Shown: positions 26,498 to 35,671, counted from the stretch's first letter. The stretch: DNA of 64,000 bases from an uncultured Coriobacteriaceae bacterium (GCA_902795065.1 CADBJR010000001.1:186001-250000), one strand, 5' to 3'. The notes: generated by a model not told the origin, from the sequence alone. Translations and numbers: made by a program.

Positions 26498-28405
26498 GTG
26501 GCATCCAAGAAGCGCTACATCGCGGGAATCGACGGGCTGAGGCTCTTCGCCATCATCGCCATCATCATCTTCCACGCCAAGCCCGCATGGCTCCCCGGCG
26601 GATACTCGGGCGTCACCGTCTTCTTCGTCATCGCAGGCTATCTGCTCACCGTGAGCGTCGACCGCGCTCTTTCGGAGAAGGGCTCGTTCTCCTACCTCGA
26701 CCATCTCAAACGACGCTTCATGCGCCTGCTGCCCGTCATGCTCGCCGTCGTCGCGGTCGTCGCCGTGGTCGCGCTCATCATAGCGCGCCCGCTCCTCCCC
26801 AAGATGAAGGACGACGTCATCCCCGCGCTGCTGTTCTTCGAGAACTGGTACTACATCGTCCGCAACGTCTCCTACTTCGCCGCCGCCGGACTGCCCTCGC
26901 CGCTCACCCACTTCTGGTACCTCGCGGTCATGATGCAGTTCTCCATCCTGTGGCCGCTCGTCCTGATCGTCCTCGACAAGCTCCGTGTGCGCCGCAGGGC
27001 ACGCGTGATCATCTGCCTGGTTCTCGCGATCGCCTCGCAGGTGGTCATGGCGGTCCTCTACGACCCGCAGGCGGACACCAACCGCGTCTACTACGGCCTC
27101 GACACGCGAGCCGGAGAGATGCTCATGGGTGCGTTCGCCGCGGAGATCGCCCCGATCCTCGCCTACCGGAAGCGCTCCGGCGAGCGCCCGGGCAGGCAGG
27201 ACCGCATGGTCAAGCCGCTCGTCTCCGACGCGGTGCTCACGATCGCCGCGACGGTCTCGCTCGCGGTCATCGTCGTGTTCTCGCTCAGGGTCAACGGTTA
27301 CAGCTCGTTCCCCTACTACGGCGGATTCCTCCTGCTCGCTGCCTGCTCCGCCGTGATGGTCCTCGCGATCGTCCGCGAGACATCGATCTTCTCCCGCGTG
27401 TTCTCGTTCGCCCCGTTCGCGGTGCTCGGGAAGCGCTCGTTCTCGCTCTACCTCTGGCATTACCCGCTGCTGCTCATCATGAATCCCGCCACACGCACCC
27501 GCGTGCTCGAGGTCTGGGAGAACCTCCTGCAGTTCGCCATCATCGCCGCGGTCGCCGAGGTCTCCTACCGCATCTTCGAGGCCAAGCGCACGGTGAGCGT
27601 GAGCGGGGGCCGCAGGCGCGAGGCGACCGAGACGATCATCACGGGATTCCCGCCCGTCGCACGCGTCCTGAGCGCTCTGGGCGTGGTGTGCGCGCTGCTC
27701 CTCTCCGTCATCCCCGCCACCACGCAGCAGGTCGCCGAGCCCACGCCTCCTGCCGAGGCCGAGCAGGAGGCCCAGCCCGAGGAAGAGCCCGAGGGCGAGA
27801 AGAAGCCCCTCTCCCCCGCTCGTGAGCGCACCTACTACCCCATCGACGGCACCATGTTCGACAACACGGGGTTCGAGCCCGCCATCAAGGCCATCAACCG
27901 CTTCACCAACTACGAGATCGACGAGGAGACGGGTGCCACGAACGCACCGGTCATCCTTATCGGCGACTCGGTGCCGCTGGGCGCCGAGATCCAGTTCAAC
28001 GCGATGTTCCCTTACGGCCACATGGACGCCCAAGTGAGCCGCCAGCTCTACACCGGGCCCGAGATCCTGCAGAGCGTCTGGGACCAGGGTATCGACGGCG
28101 ATGTGATCGTCTGGTCGCTCGGCGATAATGGCGTAGCGGACGAGGAGGACGTACGCACGCTCATCGAGATGTGCGGTGAGCGCCGTGTCTATCTCGTGAC
28201 GTGCCGCGTGCCGCTCGCCCTTCAGGATATGAACAACGAGCTCTTCTACAAGGTAGCCGCAGATTACGACAACTGCGCGGTCATCGACTGGTACGGGACG
28301 AGCGCGGGCCATGACGAGTACTTCTGGGACGACGGCACCCACCTGCGTCCCGAGGGCGCCGACGCCTACGTGCTCATGCTCAGGGAGGCTATTGTAGGAA
28401 GATAG
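26498..28405 (+). CDS. OatA-like acyltransferase 3 with C-terminal SGNH domain
   Basis: This 635-residue protein has an acyltransferase-3 membrane domain of about ten segments (residues about 1-370; the RYIAGIDGLRLFAIIAIIIFHA motif opens it) and a Pro/Glu-rich linker. An extracytoplasmic SGNH hydrolase domain follows, with GDSV, a Gly/Asn block (SLGDNG) and DDGTHL containing the catalytic Asp/His. This layout matches OatA-type O-acetyltransferases of peptidoglycan or other surface polymers. The GTG start at 26498 has AGAGGA 8 bases upstream; the longer open frame from 26402 lacks a site. The target polymer is not shown. Confidence 0.9.
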   Translation: MASKKRYIAGIDGLRLFAIIAIIIFHAKPAWLPGGYSGVTVFFVIAGYLLTVSVDRALSEKGSFSYLDHLKRRFMRLLPVMLAVVAVVAVVALIIARPLLPKMKDDVIPALLFFENWYYIVRNVSYFAAAGLPSPLTHFWYLAVMMQFSILWPLVLIVLDKLRVRRRARVIICLVLAIASQVVMAVLYDPQADTNRVYYGLDTRAGEMLMGAFAAEIAPILAYRKRSGERPGRQDRMVKPLVSDAVLTIAATVSLAVIVVFSLRVNGYSSFPYYGGFLLLAACSAVMVLAIVRETSIFSRVFSFAPFAVLGKRSFSLYLWHYPLLLIMNPATRTRVLEVWENLLQFAIIAAVAEVSYRIFEAKRTVSVSGGRRREATETIITGFPPVARVLSALGVVCALLLSVIPATTQQVAEPTPPAEAEQEAQPEEEPEGEKKPLSPARERTYYPIDGTMFDNTGFEPAIKAINRFTNYEIDEETGATNAPVILIGDSVPLGAEIQFNAMFPYGHMDAQVSRQLYTGPEILQSVWDQGIDGDVIVWSLGDNGVADEEDVRTLIEMCGERRVYLVTCRVPLALQDMNNELFYKVAADYDNCAVIDWYGTSAGHDEYFWDDGTHLRPEGADAYVLMLREAIVGR

Positions 28406-28454
28406 TTTTCTCGTACCACGGTAAGCCATCTTCTGTTAGAATGGCTTTCGCTAA

Positions 28455-28529
28455 GGGCGATTGGCTCAGGGGTAGAGCACATCCTTCACACGGATGGGGT
28501 CGCTGGTTCGAATCCAGCATCGCCCACCA
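28455..28529 (+). tRNA. tRNA-Val (anticodon CAC)
   Basis: The cloverleaf has a perfect acceptor stem GGGCGAT/ATCGCCC, D-arm, anticodon stem CATCC/GGATG with loop TTCACAC and T-loop GTTCGAATC. CCA is encoded at 28527-28529. CAC reads GUG valine codons. A TAGAAT at 28437-28442 could be its -10 box. A strong terminator follows. Confidence 0.95.
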
Positions 28530-28538
28530 ACATTTCCG

Positions 28539-28571
28539 CAGGTCACGGCATGAATCGCCGTGACCTGTTTT
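28539..28571 (+). terminator. Terminator of tRNA-Val
   Basis: CAGGTCACGGC and GCCGTGACCTG form an 11-bp perfect stem with a 7-base loop, followed by TTTT, 10 bases after the tRNA. Confidence 0.85.
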
Positions 28572-28610
28572 CGTTATGTCGGCATCGTATCGTCGTTCTT
28601 GTCGGCCGAA

Positions 28611-28659
28611 GTCGGCAAAAAGAGACAGAATCAGCGCAAAACTGTCCGTTTTTGCCGAC
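28611..28659. terminator. Interrupted inverted repeat, possible bidirectional terminator
   Basis: GTCGGCAAAAA (28611-28621) and TTTTTGCCGAC (28649-28659) are perfect complements, with GACAG/CTGTC pairing inside. T runs on both strands make it a plausible terminator for the CAU tRNA on the minus strand and for read-through from tRNA-Val. It may also be a dispersed repeat. Confidence 0.45.
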
Positions 28660-28695
28660 CTCGGCAGGCATGGGGATAGCTGATAGGAAATGGGA

Positions 28696-28771
28696 TGGTG
28701 GGCCCAGTAGGATTCGAACCTACGACCAAAGGATTATGAGTCCTCTGCGCTAACCGCTGCGCCATGGGCCC
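28696..28771 (-). tRNA. tRNA with anticodon CAU (elongator Met or Ile2)
   Basis: A full minus-strand cloverleaf has acceptor GGGCCCA/TGGGCCC, D-arm with GCGC/GCGC, anticodon loop CTCATAA and CCA encoded. The CAU anticodon may be elongator methionine or an isoleucine tRNA whose C34 is modified by TilS; sequence alone here does not decide. Confidence 0.93.
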
Positions 28772-28779
28772 GGAGTAAC

Positions 28780-28807
28780 AAAAAGGCGGCGGAACCTGTC
28801 CGCCGCC
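28780..28807 (-). terminator. Terminator of tRNA-Ala
   Basis: On the minus strand GGCGGCGG-N7-CCGCCGCC forms an 8-bp stem followed by TTTTT. It lies in the gap between the two minus-strand tRNA genes, implying separate transcripts. Confidence 0.85.
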
Positions 28808-28816
28808 CCGAGTTTC

Positions 28817-28892
28817 TGGTGGAGATAAGGGGGATCGAACCCCTGACCTCATGACTGCCAGTCATGCGCTCTCCCAGCTGAGCTATATCCCC
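28817..28892 (-). tRNA. tRNA-Ala (anticodon GGC)
   Basis: A full minus-strand cloverleaf has acceptor GGGGATA/TATCTCC with one G-T pair, anticodon stem CATGA/TCATG, loop CTGGCAG and encoded CCA. GGC reads GCC alanine codons. Confidence 0.95.
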
Positions 28893-28910
28893 AAACGAAC
28901 GCGCTTGTTT

Positions 28911-28938
28911 ATAATACCAAAGTCGGCGAGAAGGTCAA
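28911..28938 (-). promoter_or_regulatory. Promoter of tRNA-Ala
   Basis: Reading the minus strand, TTGACC (28938-28933) and TATTAT (28916-28911) are spaced by 16 bases, 18 bases upstream of the tRNA 5' end. It is a good housekeeping sigma-type match. Confidence 0.65.
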
Positions 28939-29012
28939 GCGAGATTTTCAGCTTCTTGGCGTTATGATGGAAAGCGATGAGAAAGGCCTGCTCGAAGGAA
29001 GGGATGGAAGCC

Positions 29013-29384
29013 ATGACCCCCGAAGCCAAGGGACTCAAGCTCACCGGAATCGCAACCCTCTTCGTCGGATTGGCGATCGCGGTTATCGGCATCATCCTCT
29101 GCGTGATGGACTTCGACCCCACGGACCTGATGCCGCTCGGCGCCGGCATCCTCGACACCCTCATCGGCGCGGACTCGGCACGCAAGGCAAACGTCCCCTC
29201 CACGGCGAAGGCGGTCGTGATCCCCTCTATCATCGTCGGCCTCATCTGCGTCATCGGCGCCTTCGTAGCGCGCTTCATCGGCGCGCCGCTCGCAACGATC
29301 CTCGCCTGCGTCTCCGCCGGCATCTTCGCGGCGTGCGTCTCCCTGAACGCGCAGCGCATCGTGAAGGCGCTCGAGAAGATCTGA
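29013..29384 (+). CDS. Small membrane protein, function unknown
   Basis: This 123-residue protein has three membrane segments: LTGIATLFVGLAIAVIGIIL, then about residues 69-92 and 94-114. No domain was recognised. The ATG at 29013 has GAAGGAAGGG at the right distance; ATGs at 28977 and 29004 in frame are alternatives. It is convergent with the cysteine-rich small gene, 23 bases apart. Confidence 0.7.
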   Translation: MTPEAKGLKLTGIATLFVGLAIAVIGIILCVMDFDPTDLMPLGAGILDTLIGADSARKANVPSTAKAVVIPSIIVGLICVIGAFVARFIGAPLATILACVSAGIFAACVSLNAQRIVKALEKI

Positions 29385-29407
29385 CGGTAGAAGTCGGCTC
29401 TCGCAGC

Positions 29408-29629
29408 CTAGCCGTGCACGTAGCTCGTTGCCGCTGCATGCATGTTGACCTCGGAGAGCTCCATCTCGCCCTCGATGTAGGGCGCATACATCGCATCGAT
29501 GGATCCGACGCCCATGCTGCAGCCGCTGCATGACTCGCAGCTCGAATCACCGCACCAGGAAAGCCCTTCGGCGACGATGCGGATGCGCTCTTCGCGCGTG
29601 GTATCGGCGATGAGCACGCTACCTCCCAT
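29408..29629 (-). CDS. Small cysteine-rich protein, function unknown
   Basis: This 73-residue protein has a tight cysteine cluster C26-x4-C31-x2-C34-x2-C37 in GDSSCESCSGCSM, which could bind zinc or an iron-sulfur cluster. The remainder is acidic. The ATG at 29629 overlaps the end of the HAD gene by 11 bases; an in-frame GTG at 29617 is an alternative. It is the last gene of the HAD operon. I do not recognise a family. Confidence 0.65.
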   Translation of the reverse strand: MGGSVLIADTTREERIRIVAEGLSWCGDSSCESCSGCSMGVGSIDAMYAPYIEGEMELSEVNMHAAATSYVHG

Positions 29630-30332
29630 GGAAGATGACCTCCCTCGCGGCGGAGACGAGCTCCTCCTCGGTCGTGACCTCGATGTCTGGGGCGGGATCT
29701 CCTGCTTCCAGGACCCTGCCGCGCCTGTTGAACCAGATGCAATGCCAGCCGGCACGAAGAGATCCCAGAACATCGCAATCGTATGTATCGCCCACGAACC
29801 AGCAATCCGACGGAGCAGCCCCGAGGCGCTCCTCCGCATGGCGGAAGATCTCGAGATCCGGCTTGCAGTGCCCCACATCCCCCGAGATGACGATGCGGTC
29901 CCTCGGCACCAGATCGGGAATCCCGAGCGCGGAGACCTTCGCCCACTGATGCGCCGAGTCGCCGTTCGAGATGATGCCGACGGAGATGCCCCTGCCGGTG
30001 CAGGTGCGGATCAAGCCGGCCATGGCGGGCGAGAGCGCGATGCTCGCCTGGCACTTCTCGTAGACGCGCTGGAATGCGATGGCGCCCTCGGCAGATACCT
30101 CCATGCCGAAATCGCCGAACGCCTTCTGGACGCGGTAGACATGCATGTACTCCACCGGCTTCTCGCCTAAGATCACACGATCGTAGGCCTCGTCGCTGCG
30201 GATGCGGCTCCTGACGAACAGCTCGTCGAGCGGTAGCTCGAAGCCGGGTCCGAAGAACTCCCCCACCGCACGCCTATACGGATCAGCGAGGTCGTAGAGG
30301 GTGTCGTCGACGTCGAACGCTATCGCGGGCAT
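29619..30332 (-). CDS. HAD family hydrolase
   Basis: This 237-residue protein has the HAD motifs: DVDDT at 7-11 with nucleophile Asp7 and acid Asp9, IISNGD as motif II, K in HCKPDLEIF as motif III and GDTYDCD as motif IV. A helical cap is inserted after motif I, as in subfamily I phosphatases. Substrate is unknown. It lies 15 bases after proS and overlaps the small cysteine-rich gene. Confidence 0.9.
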   Translation of the reverse strand: MPAIAFDVDDTLYDLADPYRRAVGEFFGPGFELPLDELFVRSRIRSDEAYDRVILGEKPVEYMHVYRVQKAFGDFGMEVSAEGAIAFQRVYEKCQASIALSPAMAGLIRTCTGRGISVGIISNGDSAHQWAKVSALGIPDLVPRDRIVISGDVGHCKPDLEIFRHAEERLGAAPSDCWFVGDTYDCDVLGSLRAGWHCIWFNRRGRVLEAGDPAPDIEVTTEEELVSAAREVIFHGR

Positions 30333-30347
30333 GGGAACGCCGGGGTA

Positions 30348-32060
30348 TTACGCCCGCTTCGGGGCGATGCGCTCGAGCAGGTAGGCAGCCAGACCGTCGA
30401 AGGGGACGTCGGTGCGCTCGCCGGTGGCGCGGTCCTTGACCTCCGCCATGCCGTTCGCAACGCCGCGCTTGCCGAGGATGACCTGGTAGGGCATGCCGTA
30501 GAGGTCGGCATCGGCGAACTTGACGCCGGCTCGCTCGGAGCGGTCGTCCACGATGACCTCGAGGCCGTGCGCGACAAGCTCGCCGGCGAGGCGCTCCACA
30601 GCGGGCCACACGAGGTCGTCGCCCACGTTGAGGGGCACGATCTCGACCTCGTAGGGCGCGACGGAGACTGGGAAGATGATACCGTGCTCGTCGTTGTACT
30701 GCTCCACGACGGCCGCGAGGGTGCGCGATACGCCGATGCCGTAGCAGCCCATCTGGAAGGGCTTCTCGACGCCGTCCTCGTCCATGAACGTGGCGCCCAT
30801 GGCCTCGGAGTACTTGGTGCCGAGCTGGAAGACCTGGCTGACCTCGATGCCGCGCGCGGTGTGCAGCGGCGCGCCGCAATGCGGGCAGCCGTCGCCCTCC
30901 TGGGCGGTTGCGAGATCGAGCCACTCGGCGACCTCGAAGTCGCGTCCGGGCAGGGCGCCCTTGATGTGGTATCCCACCTTGTTGGCGCCGATGAGCCAGC
31001 TCTGGGCGTCCTTGAGGGAGGCGTCGGCCACGATACGCACGCGTGGGTCTGCGCCGATGGGGCCCATGTAGCCCTTCACGAGGCCGTAGGCCGCCATCTT
31101 CTCCTCGTCCATGACGTCGTAGTGCCCGAAGGCGTGCTCCGCCTTGACATCGTTGAGCTCGTGGTCACCCGGAAGGAGGCAGAGCACCGGGGAGCCGTCC
31201 TCGGCGATGAGGGCGAAGCTCTTGCGGCAGGCCTGCTCGGTGATGCCGAGGAACGCGGCGAGCGAGGCGATGGAGCCCTCGCAGGGCGTCTCGATCTCGA
31301 CGGCGTCGCCGACGGCATACTCGTCGAACGAGATCTTGGCGCATGCAGCCTCGGTGTCGGCGGCGAAGCCGCAGTCGCACCAGACGAGCGACGCCTCGCC
31401 CGACTCGGCGAGCGCCATGAACTCCACGGAGGTGTCGCCGCCGATCTGGCCGGAGTCGGCGACCACGGGCAGCGCCTTCAGGCCGCAGCGCTCGCAGATG
31501 CGCGCATAGGCGGCCTTCTCGTCCTCGTAGCTCTTCTGCATGCCCTCGACGGTCGCATCGAAGGAGTAGCCGTCCTTCATGATGAACTCGCGGCCGCGCA
31601 TGAGTCCGAAGCGCGGGCGGATCTCGTCGCGGAACTTGTCCTGGATCTGGTAGAGCGTCACGGGGAGCTGCTTGTAGCTCCTGAGCTCGTTCATCACGAG
31701 GTCGACGAAGGTCTCCTCGTGCGTGGGGCCGACGACGAAGTCGCGGCCATGGCGGTCCTTGAGGCGGAGGAGCTCGGGGCCGTAGACGTCCCAGCGGCCG
31801 GACTGCTGCCAGATCTCGCCCGGGACGATCATCGGGACGAGGATCTCCTGGGCGCCGATGGCGTCCATCTCCTCGCGGATGATGGCCTCGATCTTCATGA
31901 GCGAGCGCCAGGCGAACGGCAGGTAGCTGTAGAGGCCGGCGGCGGTCTTGCGGATCATGCCGGCGCGCAGCAGCAGGCGATGGCTAGCGAGCTCGGCCTC
32001 GGCGGGATCCTCCTTGAGGGTGGGTGCGTAGGTCCTGCTCATCAGTTCGTAACGTGCCAC
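30348..32060 (-). CDS. proS: Prolyl-tRNA synthetase, bacterial type with editing domain
   Basis: This 570-residue class II synthetase charges tRNA-Pro. Motif 2 region KFRDEIRPRFGLMRGREFIMKDGYSFD, the INS editing domain (about residues 225-400) and the C-terminal anticodon-binding domain (from about 475) are in order. The start is a GTG at 32060 with GAGAGGAA 7 bases upstream; ATG at 32042 is an alternative. It ends the ispG-containing operon, as in many Gram-positives. Confidence 0.96.
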   Translation of the reverse strand: MARYELMSRTYAPTLKEDPAEAELASHRLLLRAGMIRKTAAGLYSYLPFAWRSLMKIEAIIREEMDAIGAQEILVPMIVPGEIWQQSGRWDVYGPELLRLKDRHGRDFVVGPTHEETFVDLVMNELRSYKQLPVTLYQIQDKFRDEIRPRFGLMRGREFIMKDGYSFDATVEGMQKSYEDEKAAYARICERCGLKALPVVADSGQIGGDTSVEFMALAESGEASLVWCDCGFAADTEAACAKISFDEYAVGDAVEIETPCEGSIASLAAFLGITEQACRKSFALIAEDGSPVLCLLPGDHELNDVKAEHAFGHYDVMDEEKMAAYGLVKGYMGPIGADPRVRIVADASLKDAQSWLIGANKVGYHIKGALPGRDFEVAEWLDLATAQEGDGCPHCGAPLHTARGIEVSQVFQLGTKYSEAMGATFMDEDGVEKPFQMGCYGIGVSRTLAAVVEQYNDEHGIIFPVSVAPYEVEIVPLNVGDDLVWPAVERLAGELVAHGLEVIVDDRSERAGVKFADADLYGMPYQVILGKRGVANGMAEVKDRATGERTDVPFDGLAAYLLERIAPKRA

Positions 32061-32098
32061 GATGGTTCCTCTCGACGGTATGCGGTGCACGGTTAAGC

Positions 32099-33166
32099 CT
32101 AGCAGAAGCGCGCCTCGATCTCGGCCATGAGTTCGTCGACCATGGCCTGCTCGGGCACGGTGCGGATCGTCTCGCCATGGGCGAACAGCGCCGCGCGGCC
32201 CTTGCCCGATGCAAGGCCGATATCGGCTGTACGGGCCTCTCCCGGCCCGTTCACTATGCAACCCATGACAGCGACGGATATGGGCGCAGAGACGCTCTCA
32301 AGGCGTCTGGCGACCTCTTCGGCGATGGGGATCATGTCGACCTGGCAGCGGCCGCACGTGGGGCAGCTCACGAGCTCGGGGCTGCGGCGCCTCATGCCGA
32401 GCGCGCCGAGCAGATCCCACGCCACCTTGACCTCCTCGACGGGGTCGGCGGTGAGCGAGAGACGCATCGTGTTGCCGATGCCCTCCTCGAGCAGGATGCC
32501 CACGGCGCAGGAGTTCTTGACCGTCCCCTGCCTGAGCGTCCCCGCCTCGGTGACGCCCACGTGCAGCGGGATATCGGGCAGGCGGTCGGAGAGCGCGCGG
32601 CAGGTCTCGAGCGTGGTGACGACGTCGTGCGCCTTTGCGGACAGCACGATGTCGTCGAACCCGCGCGATTCGAAATGCTCGACGAACGACGCGCACGAGA
32701 GCACGAGCTTCTCGGAGAGCGTGAGACCCTCCATGCGGTCGACCTCGGGATCGAGCGAACCGGCGTTCACGCCGATGCGGATGGCGGCTCCGGAGACCTT
32801 CGCGGCGTCGATGACGGCATCGACGCGGTCCCATGAGCCGATGTTGCCCGGGTTGATGCGCAGCGCCGCGGCACCGCGTTCCGCGGCAGCGATCGCGAGC
32901 CTGTGGTCGAAGTGGATGTCGGCGACGACCGGAAGCGGGGATGCCGCGCAGATCTTCCCGAAGCCTTCGAGGGCGCTTGCCGTGGGGATGGCGCAGCGGA
33001 CGATCTCGCAGCCCGCCTCGGCGAGGCGGGCTATCTGGGCGAGGGTCGCAGGCGCATCCTCGGTCTTCGTGGTGGTCATCGACTGCACGGTCACGGGCGC
33101 TCCCCCGCCGATGGCGACGCTGCCGCACATGACCTGCCTGGTGAGATCTCGTCTGGGCACGCTCAT
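32099..33166 (-). CDS. ispG: 4-hydroxy-3-methylbut-2-en-1-yl diphosphate synthase
   Basis: This 355-residue MEP-pathway enzyme converts MEcPP to HMBPP. The N-terminal barrel has QSMTTTKTED and DIHFDHRLA; the [4Fe-4S] ligands Cys268, Cys271 and Cys303 lie in SCPTCGRC and MGCIVNGPGE, with Glu310 completing the site. It directly follows rseP, in the conserved dxr-rseP-ispG order. Confidence 0.96.
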   Translation of the reverse strand: MSVPRRDLTRQVMCGSVAIGGGAPVTVQSMTTTKTEDAPATLAQIARLAEAGCEIVRCAIPTASALEGFGKICAASPLPVVADIHFDHRLAIAAAERGAAALRINPGNIGSWDRVDAVIDAAKVSGAAIRIGVNAGSLDPEVDRMEGLTLSEKLVLSCASFVEHFESRGFDDIVLSAKAHDVVTTLETCRALSDRLPDIPLHVGVTEAGTLRQGTVKNSCAVGILLEEGIGNTMRLSLTADPVEEVKVAWDLLGALGMRRRSPELVSCPTCGRCQVDMIPIAEEVARRLESVSAPISVAVMGCIVNGPGEARTADIGLASGKGRAALFAHGETIRTVPEQAMVDELMAEIEARFC

Positions 33167-33173
33167 GGGAACC

Positions 33174-34523
33174 TCACATGAAATAGCGGACGATATCGTT
33201 CTTGAGAACGAAGAGGAACAGGGCGAGCAGAAGCGCAAGCCCCACGTAGGAGACGATGTTCTGGACCTTGACCGAGACGGGCTTGCCGGTGACGAGCTGG
33301 ATCAGCTCGAAGAGGATCTTGCCGCCGTCGAGCGGAGGGAGCGGCAGCAGGTTCATGAAGCCGAGCGACATCGAGATCGCTGCGACGACGAGCAGCAGGT
33401 CGAAGACACCGGCGGACGCTGCCTCCGAGGCCATGACCGACATGCCCACGATGGACGAGGACTGTCCGACGACCTCCATGGTGTGCGCGGGGTTGATGAG
33501 GCGCAGGGCGAAATCCGCGACCTGACCTGCGTACTCGAACGCGGCGGCGACGGCATCGCCCAGGGGAAGCCGCACCGTGACGAGGGTGTTCGTGATGCCG
33601 AGCATCTCCGCGGATCCATCCTCGGGGTTGTCGACGGAAAGGACGACCCTCTCCCCCGCGCGCTCGACGACGATGTCGAAATCCTCGCCCGTCGGCAGCA
33701 GCTCGTCGAGGGCATCGGAGATGCCGTACCAGTCGGAGATCTCATGTCCGCCCATCGACAGGACGGTATCGCCGGGCTCGATGCCTGCCGCCTCTGCGAG
33801 CGAGCCCTCGTAGACCGACCCGATGGTCGGCTCGAGCGAGCCGCCCTTCATGCCGACGACCGAGAGCGCGAAGACCACGGTGATGAAGGCGAACAGTATG
33901 TTGACGAGAGGGCCCATGACGAGCATCGCAAGGCGCTTGCCGAATCCGATGCCCTGGTAGACGCGGCTCTTCTCGGAGGCGAGGAACGCCGCATTGTCGA
34001 AGGGGATCTCGTAGACGTCGCCGTCGGCATGCGCGGCGATGGCACGCGCATCGCGGCCCGTGTCGTACTCGGTGAGGAATCCCGCATCGCGCGGGATGGT
34101 CCTGAAGACGGGATCGTCGTGGTCGACGGTGTCGTCCATGCGGACGGATGCCCAGTCGACGAGCGTCGAAAGGATCGCGACGGCACGGTCGGAATCGATC
34201 GAGAACGCCTGCGCGACATCGTCGATCCTCACGCTGCCGGTGCGGTAGATATAGGCGAGCACGTCGGCGAGCAGATCGTCGTCGACCGGCTCCATGCCGC
34301 AGATGCGGTTGTAGCCGCCGAGCAGGATCGGCGTGATGCCGAACTCGGTGCCGTGGCGCTTGCTCTTGAACGAGATGCGGGCACGCGAGGGCATGCCGAG
34401 GAAGAACTCGGTCACGCGGACATCGCAGAGGCGCGCCACGATGAAGTGGCCGAACTCGTGGATGCCCACGAGCAGCGACAGGACGATGACGCCCCAGAAG
34501 ATGGTGGACAGGGCTCCGAGCAT
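33174..34523 (-). CDS. rseP: RseP-like site-2 zinc metalloprotease with PDZ domain
   Basis: This 449-residue membrane protease has H22-E-F-G-H26 in the first membrane segment, a central PDZ domain (about residues 225-310) and the LPPLDGGKILFELI second metal-site motif. It has an insert of about 75 residues (around 75-150) with LADVLAYIYRTGSVRIDDVAQAF, longer than usual for the family. RseP cleaves membrane-anchored regulators or signal peptides. It sits between dxr and ispG. Confidence 0.93.
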   Translation of the reverse strand: MLGALSTIFWGVIVLSLLVGIHEFGHFIVARLCDVRVTEFFLGMPSRARISFKSKRHGTEFGITPILLGGYNRICGMEPVDDDLLADVLAYIYRTGSVRIDDVAQAFSIDSDRAVAILSTLVDWASVRMDDTVDHDDPVFRTIPRDAGFLTEYDTGRDARAIAAHADGDVYEIPFDNAAFLASEKSRVYQGIGFGKRLAMLVMGPLVNILFAFITVVFALSVVGMKGGSLEPTIGSVYEGSLAEAAGIEPGDTVLSMGGHEISDWYGISDALDELLPTGEDFDIVVERAGERVVLSVDNPEDGSAEMLGITNTLVTVRLPLGDAVAAAFEYAGQVADFALRLINPAHTMEVVGQSSSIVGMSVMASEAASAGVFDLLLVVAAISMSLGFMNLLPLPPLDGGKILFELIQLVTGKPVSVKVQNIVSYVGLALLLALFLFVLKNDIVRYFM

Positions 34524-34525
34524 GG

Positions 34526-35671
34526 CTAGGCCCCCAGAAGCGCCGCAGCTGCCGCACGGGCGGAGGCGTCGACCTCGGCGAGCTGCTCGAGGCTCTCGAC
34601 GGGGGCGGTGTCGACCGAGCCCATGACGGAGGAGACGATAGCCTCGATGTCGAGGAACGTGCAGCGCCCGTCGCGGAATGCCTGGTTGGCGACCTCGTTC
34701 GCGGCGTTCATGACGCAGGGGGCGGTGCCGCCGGTGCGTCCTGCGGCACGTGCGAGCGCGAGGCAGCCGAACGCCTCCTCGTCGACGCGCGCGAACGCAA
34801 GCGGCGCCTCGTCATGCCAGTCGAGATGCTCGCAGCTCGCTTCCCAGCGGTCGGGATAGCTGAGCGCATACTGGATGGGCATGCGCATGTCGGCGGCGCA
34901 GAGGTTTGCCTTCACGGATCCGTCGGAAAACTCGACCATCGAGTGGATCTTGCTCTGGCGGTGGATGATGACATCGATGGTGTCGATGGGAACGGCGAAG
35001 AGATGATGTGCCTCGATGACCTCGAGGCCCTTGTTCATGAGGGTCGCGGAATCGATCGTGATCTTGTCGCCCATAAGCCAGGTGGGATGCGCGAGCGCAT
35101 CGGCCGCCGTAACCTGGGCGAGCTCGGCACGCGAGCGTCCGAAGAACGGGCCTCCCGAGCAGGTGAGCCAGATCTTGTAGATGGAATCGGCGGGCTCGCC
35201 CGCGAGGCACTGGAAGATGGCGCTGTGCTCGGAGTCGACGGGGATGAGCTGGCCGGGGGCGGCGAGCGGCATGAGCAGGTCGCCGCCGATGACGATCGAC
35301 TCCTTGTTGGCATAGGCCAGGCGCTTCCCGCATCTGAGGGCGGCATAGCCCGCGGAGATGCCCACGGCACCGACGAGCGCGTTGACCACGCAGTCGACCT
35401 CGGGGAGCTCGCAGAGCTCGGCGAGATGCTCGGAACCGAAGATGACCTCGGTTTCCGCTGGGAATGCGTCGAGGGGGACGCTGGATGCGAGGGAGGCATC
35501 GGAGATGACCACGTAGGAGAGGTCGAACTCGCGGGCGCAGGAGATGGCGAATTCGAGCGAGGAGTTCACGGCGATGGCGACAAGCTTGACCTTGTCGGCA
35601 TGGCGACGGCACACGTCGAGCGTCTGGCGGCCGATCGAGCCAGACGCGCCGAGAAGGGCGATATGCTGCAT
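34526..35671 (-). CDS. dxr: 1-deoxy-D-xylulose 5-phosphate reductoisomerase
   Basis: This 381-residue enzyme makes MEP from DXP. The NADPH-binding GASGSIGRQTL is at 8-18. The conserved metal and substrate motifs PVDSEHSAIFQCL, SGGPF and MGDKITIDSATLMNKGLEVIEAHHLF are present. The start at 35671 overlaps the cdsA stop (ATGA). It is part of the frr-uppS-cdsA-dxr-rseP-ispG series. Confidence 0.96.
   Translation of the reverse strand: MQHIALLGASGSIGRQTLDVCRRHADKVKLVAIAVNSSLEFAISCAREFDLSYVVISDASLASSVPLDAFPAETEVIFGSEHLAELCELPEVDCVVNALVGAVGISAGYAALRCGKRLAYANKESIVIGGDLLMPLAAPGQLIPVDSEHSAIFQCLAGEPADSIYKIWLTCSGGPFFGRSRAELAQVTAADALAHPTWLMGDKITIDSATLMNKGLEVIEAHHLFAVPIDTIDVIIHRQSKIHSMVEFSDGSVKANLCAADMRMPIQYALSYPDRWEASCEHLDWHDEAPLAFARVDEEAFGCLALARAAGRTGGTAPCVMNAANEVANQAFRDGRCTFLDIEAIVSSVMGSVDTAPVESLEQLAEVDASARAAAAALLGA

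Noticed and set aside
26468-28429. 653-residue minus-strand open frame opposite the acyltransferase
   Set aside because: Charged low-complexity antisense frame; the plus strand has a full acyltransferase-SGNH protein with a proper start.
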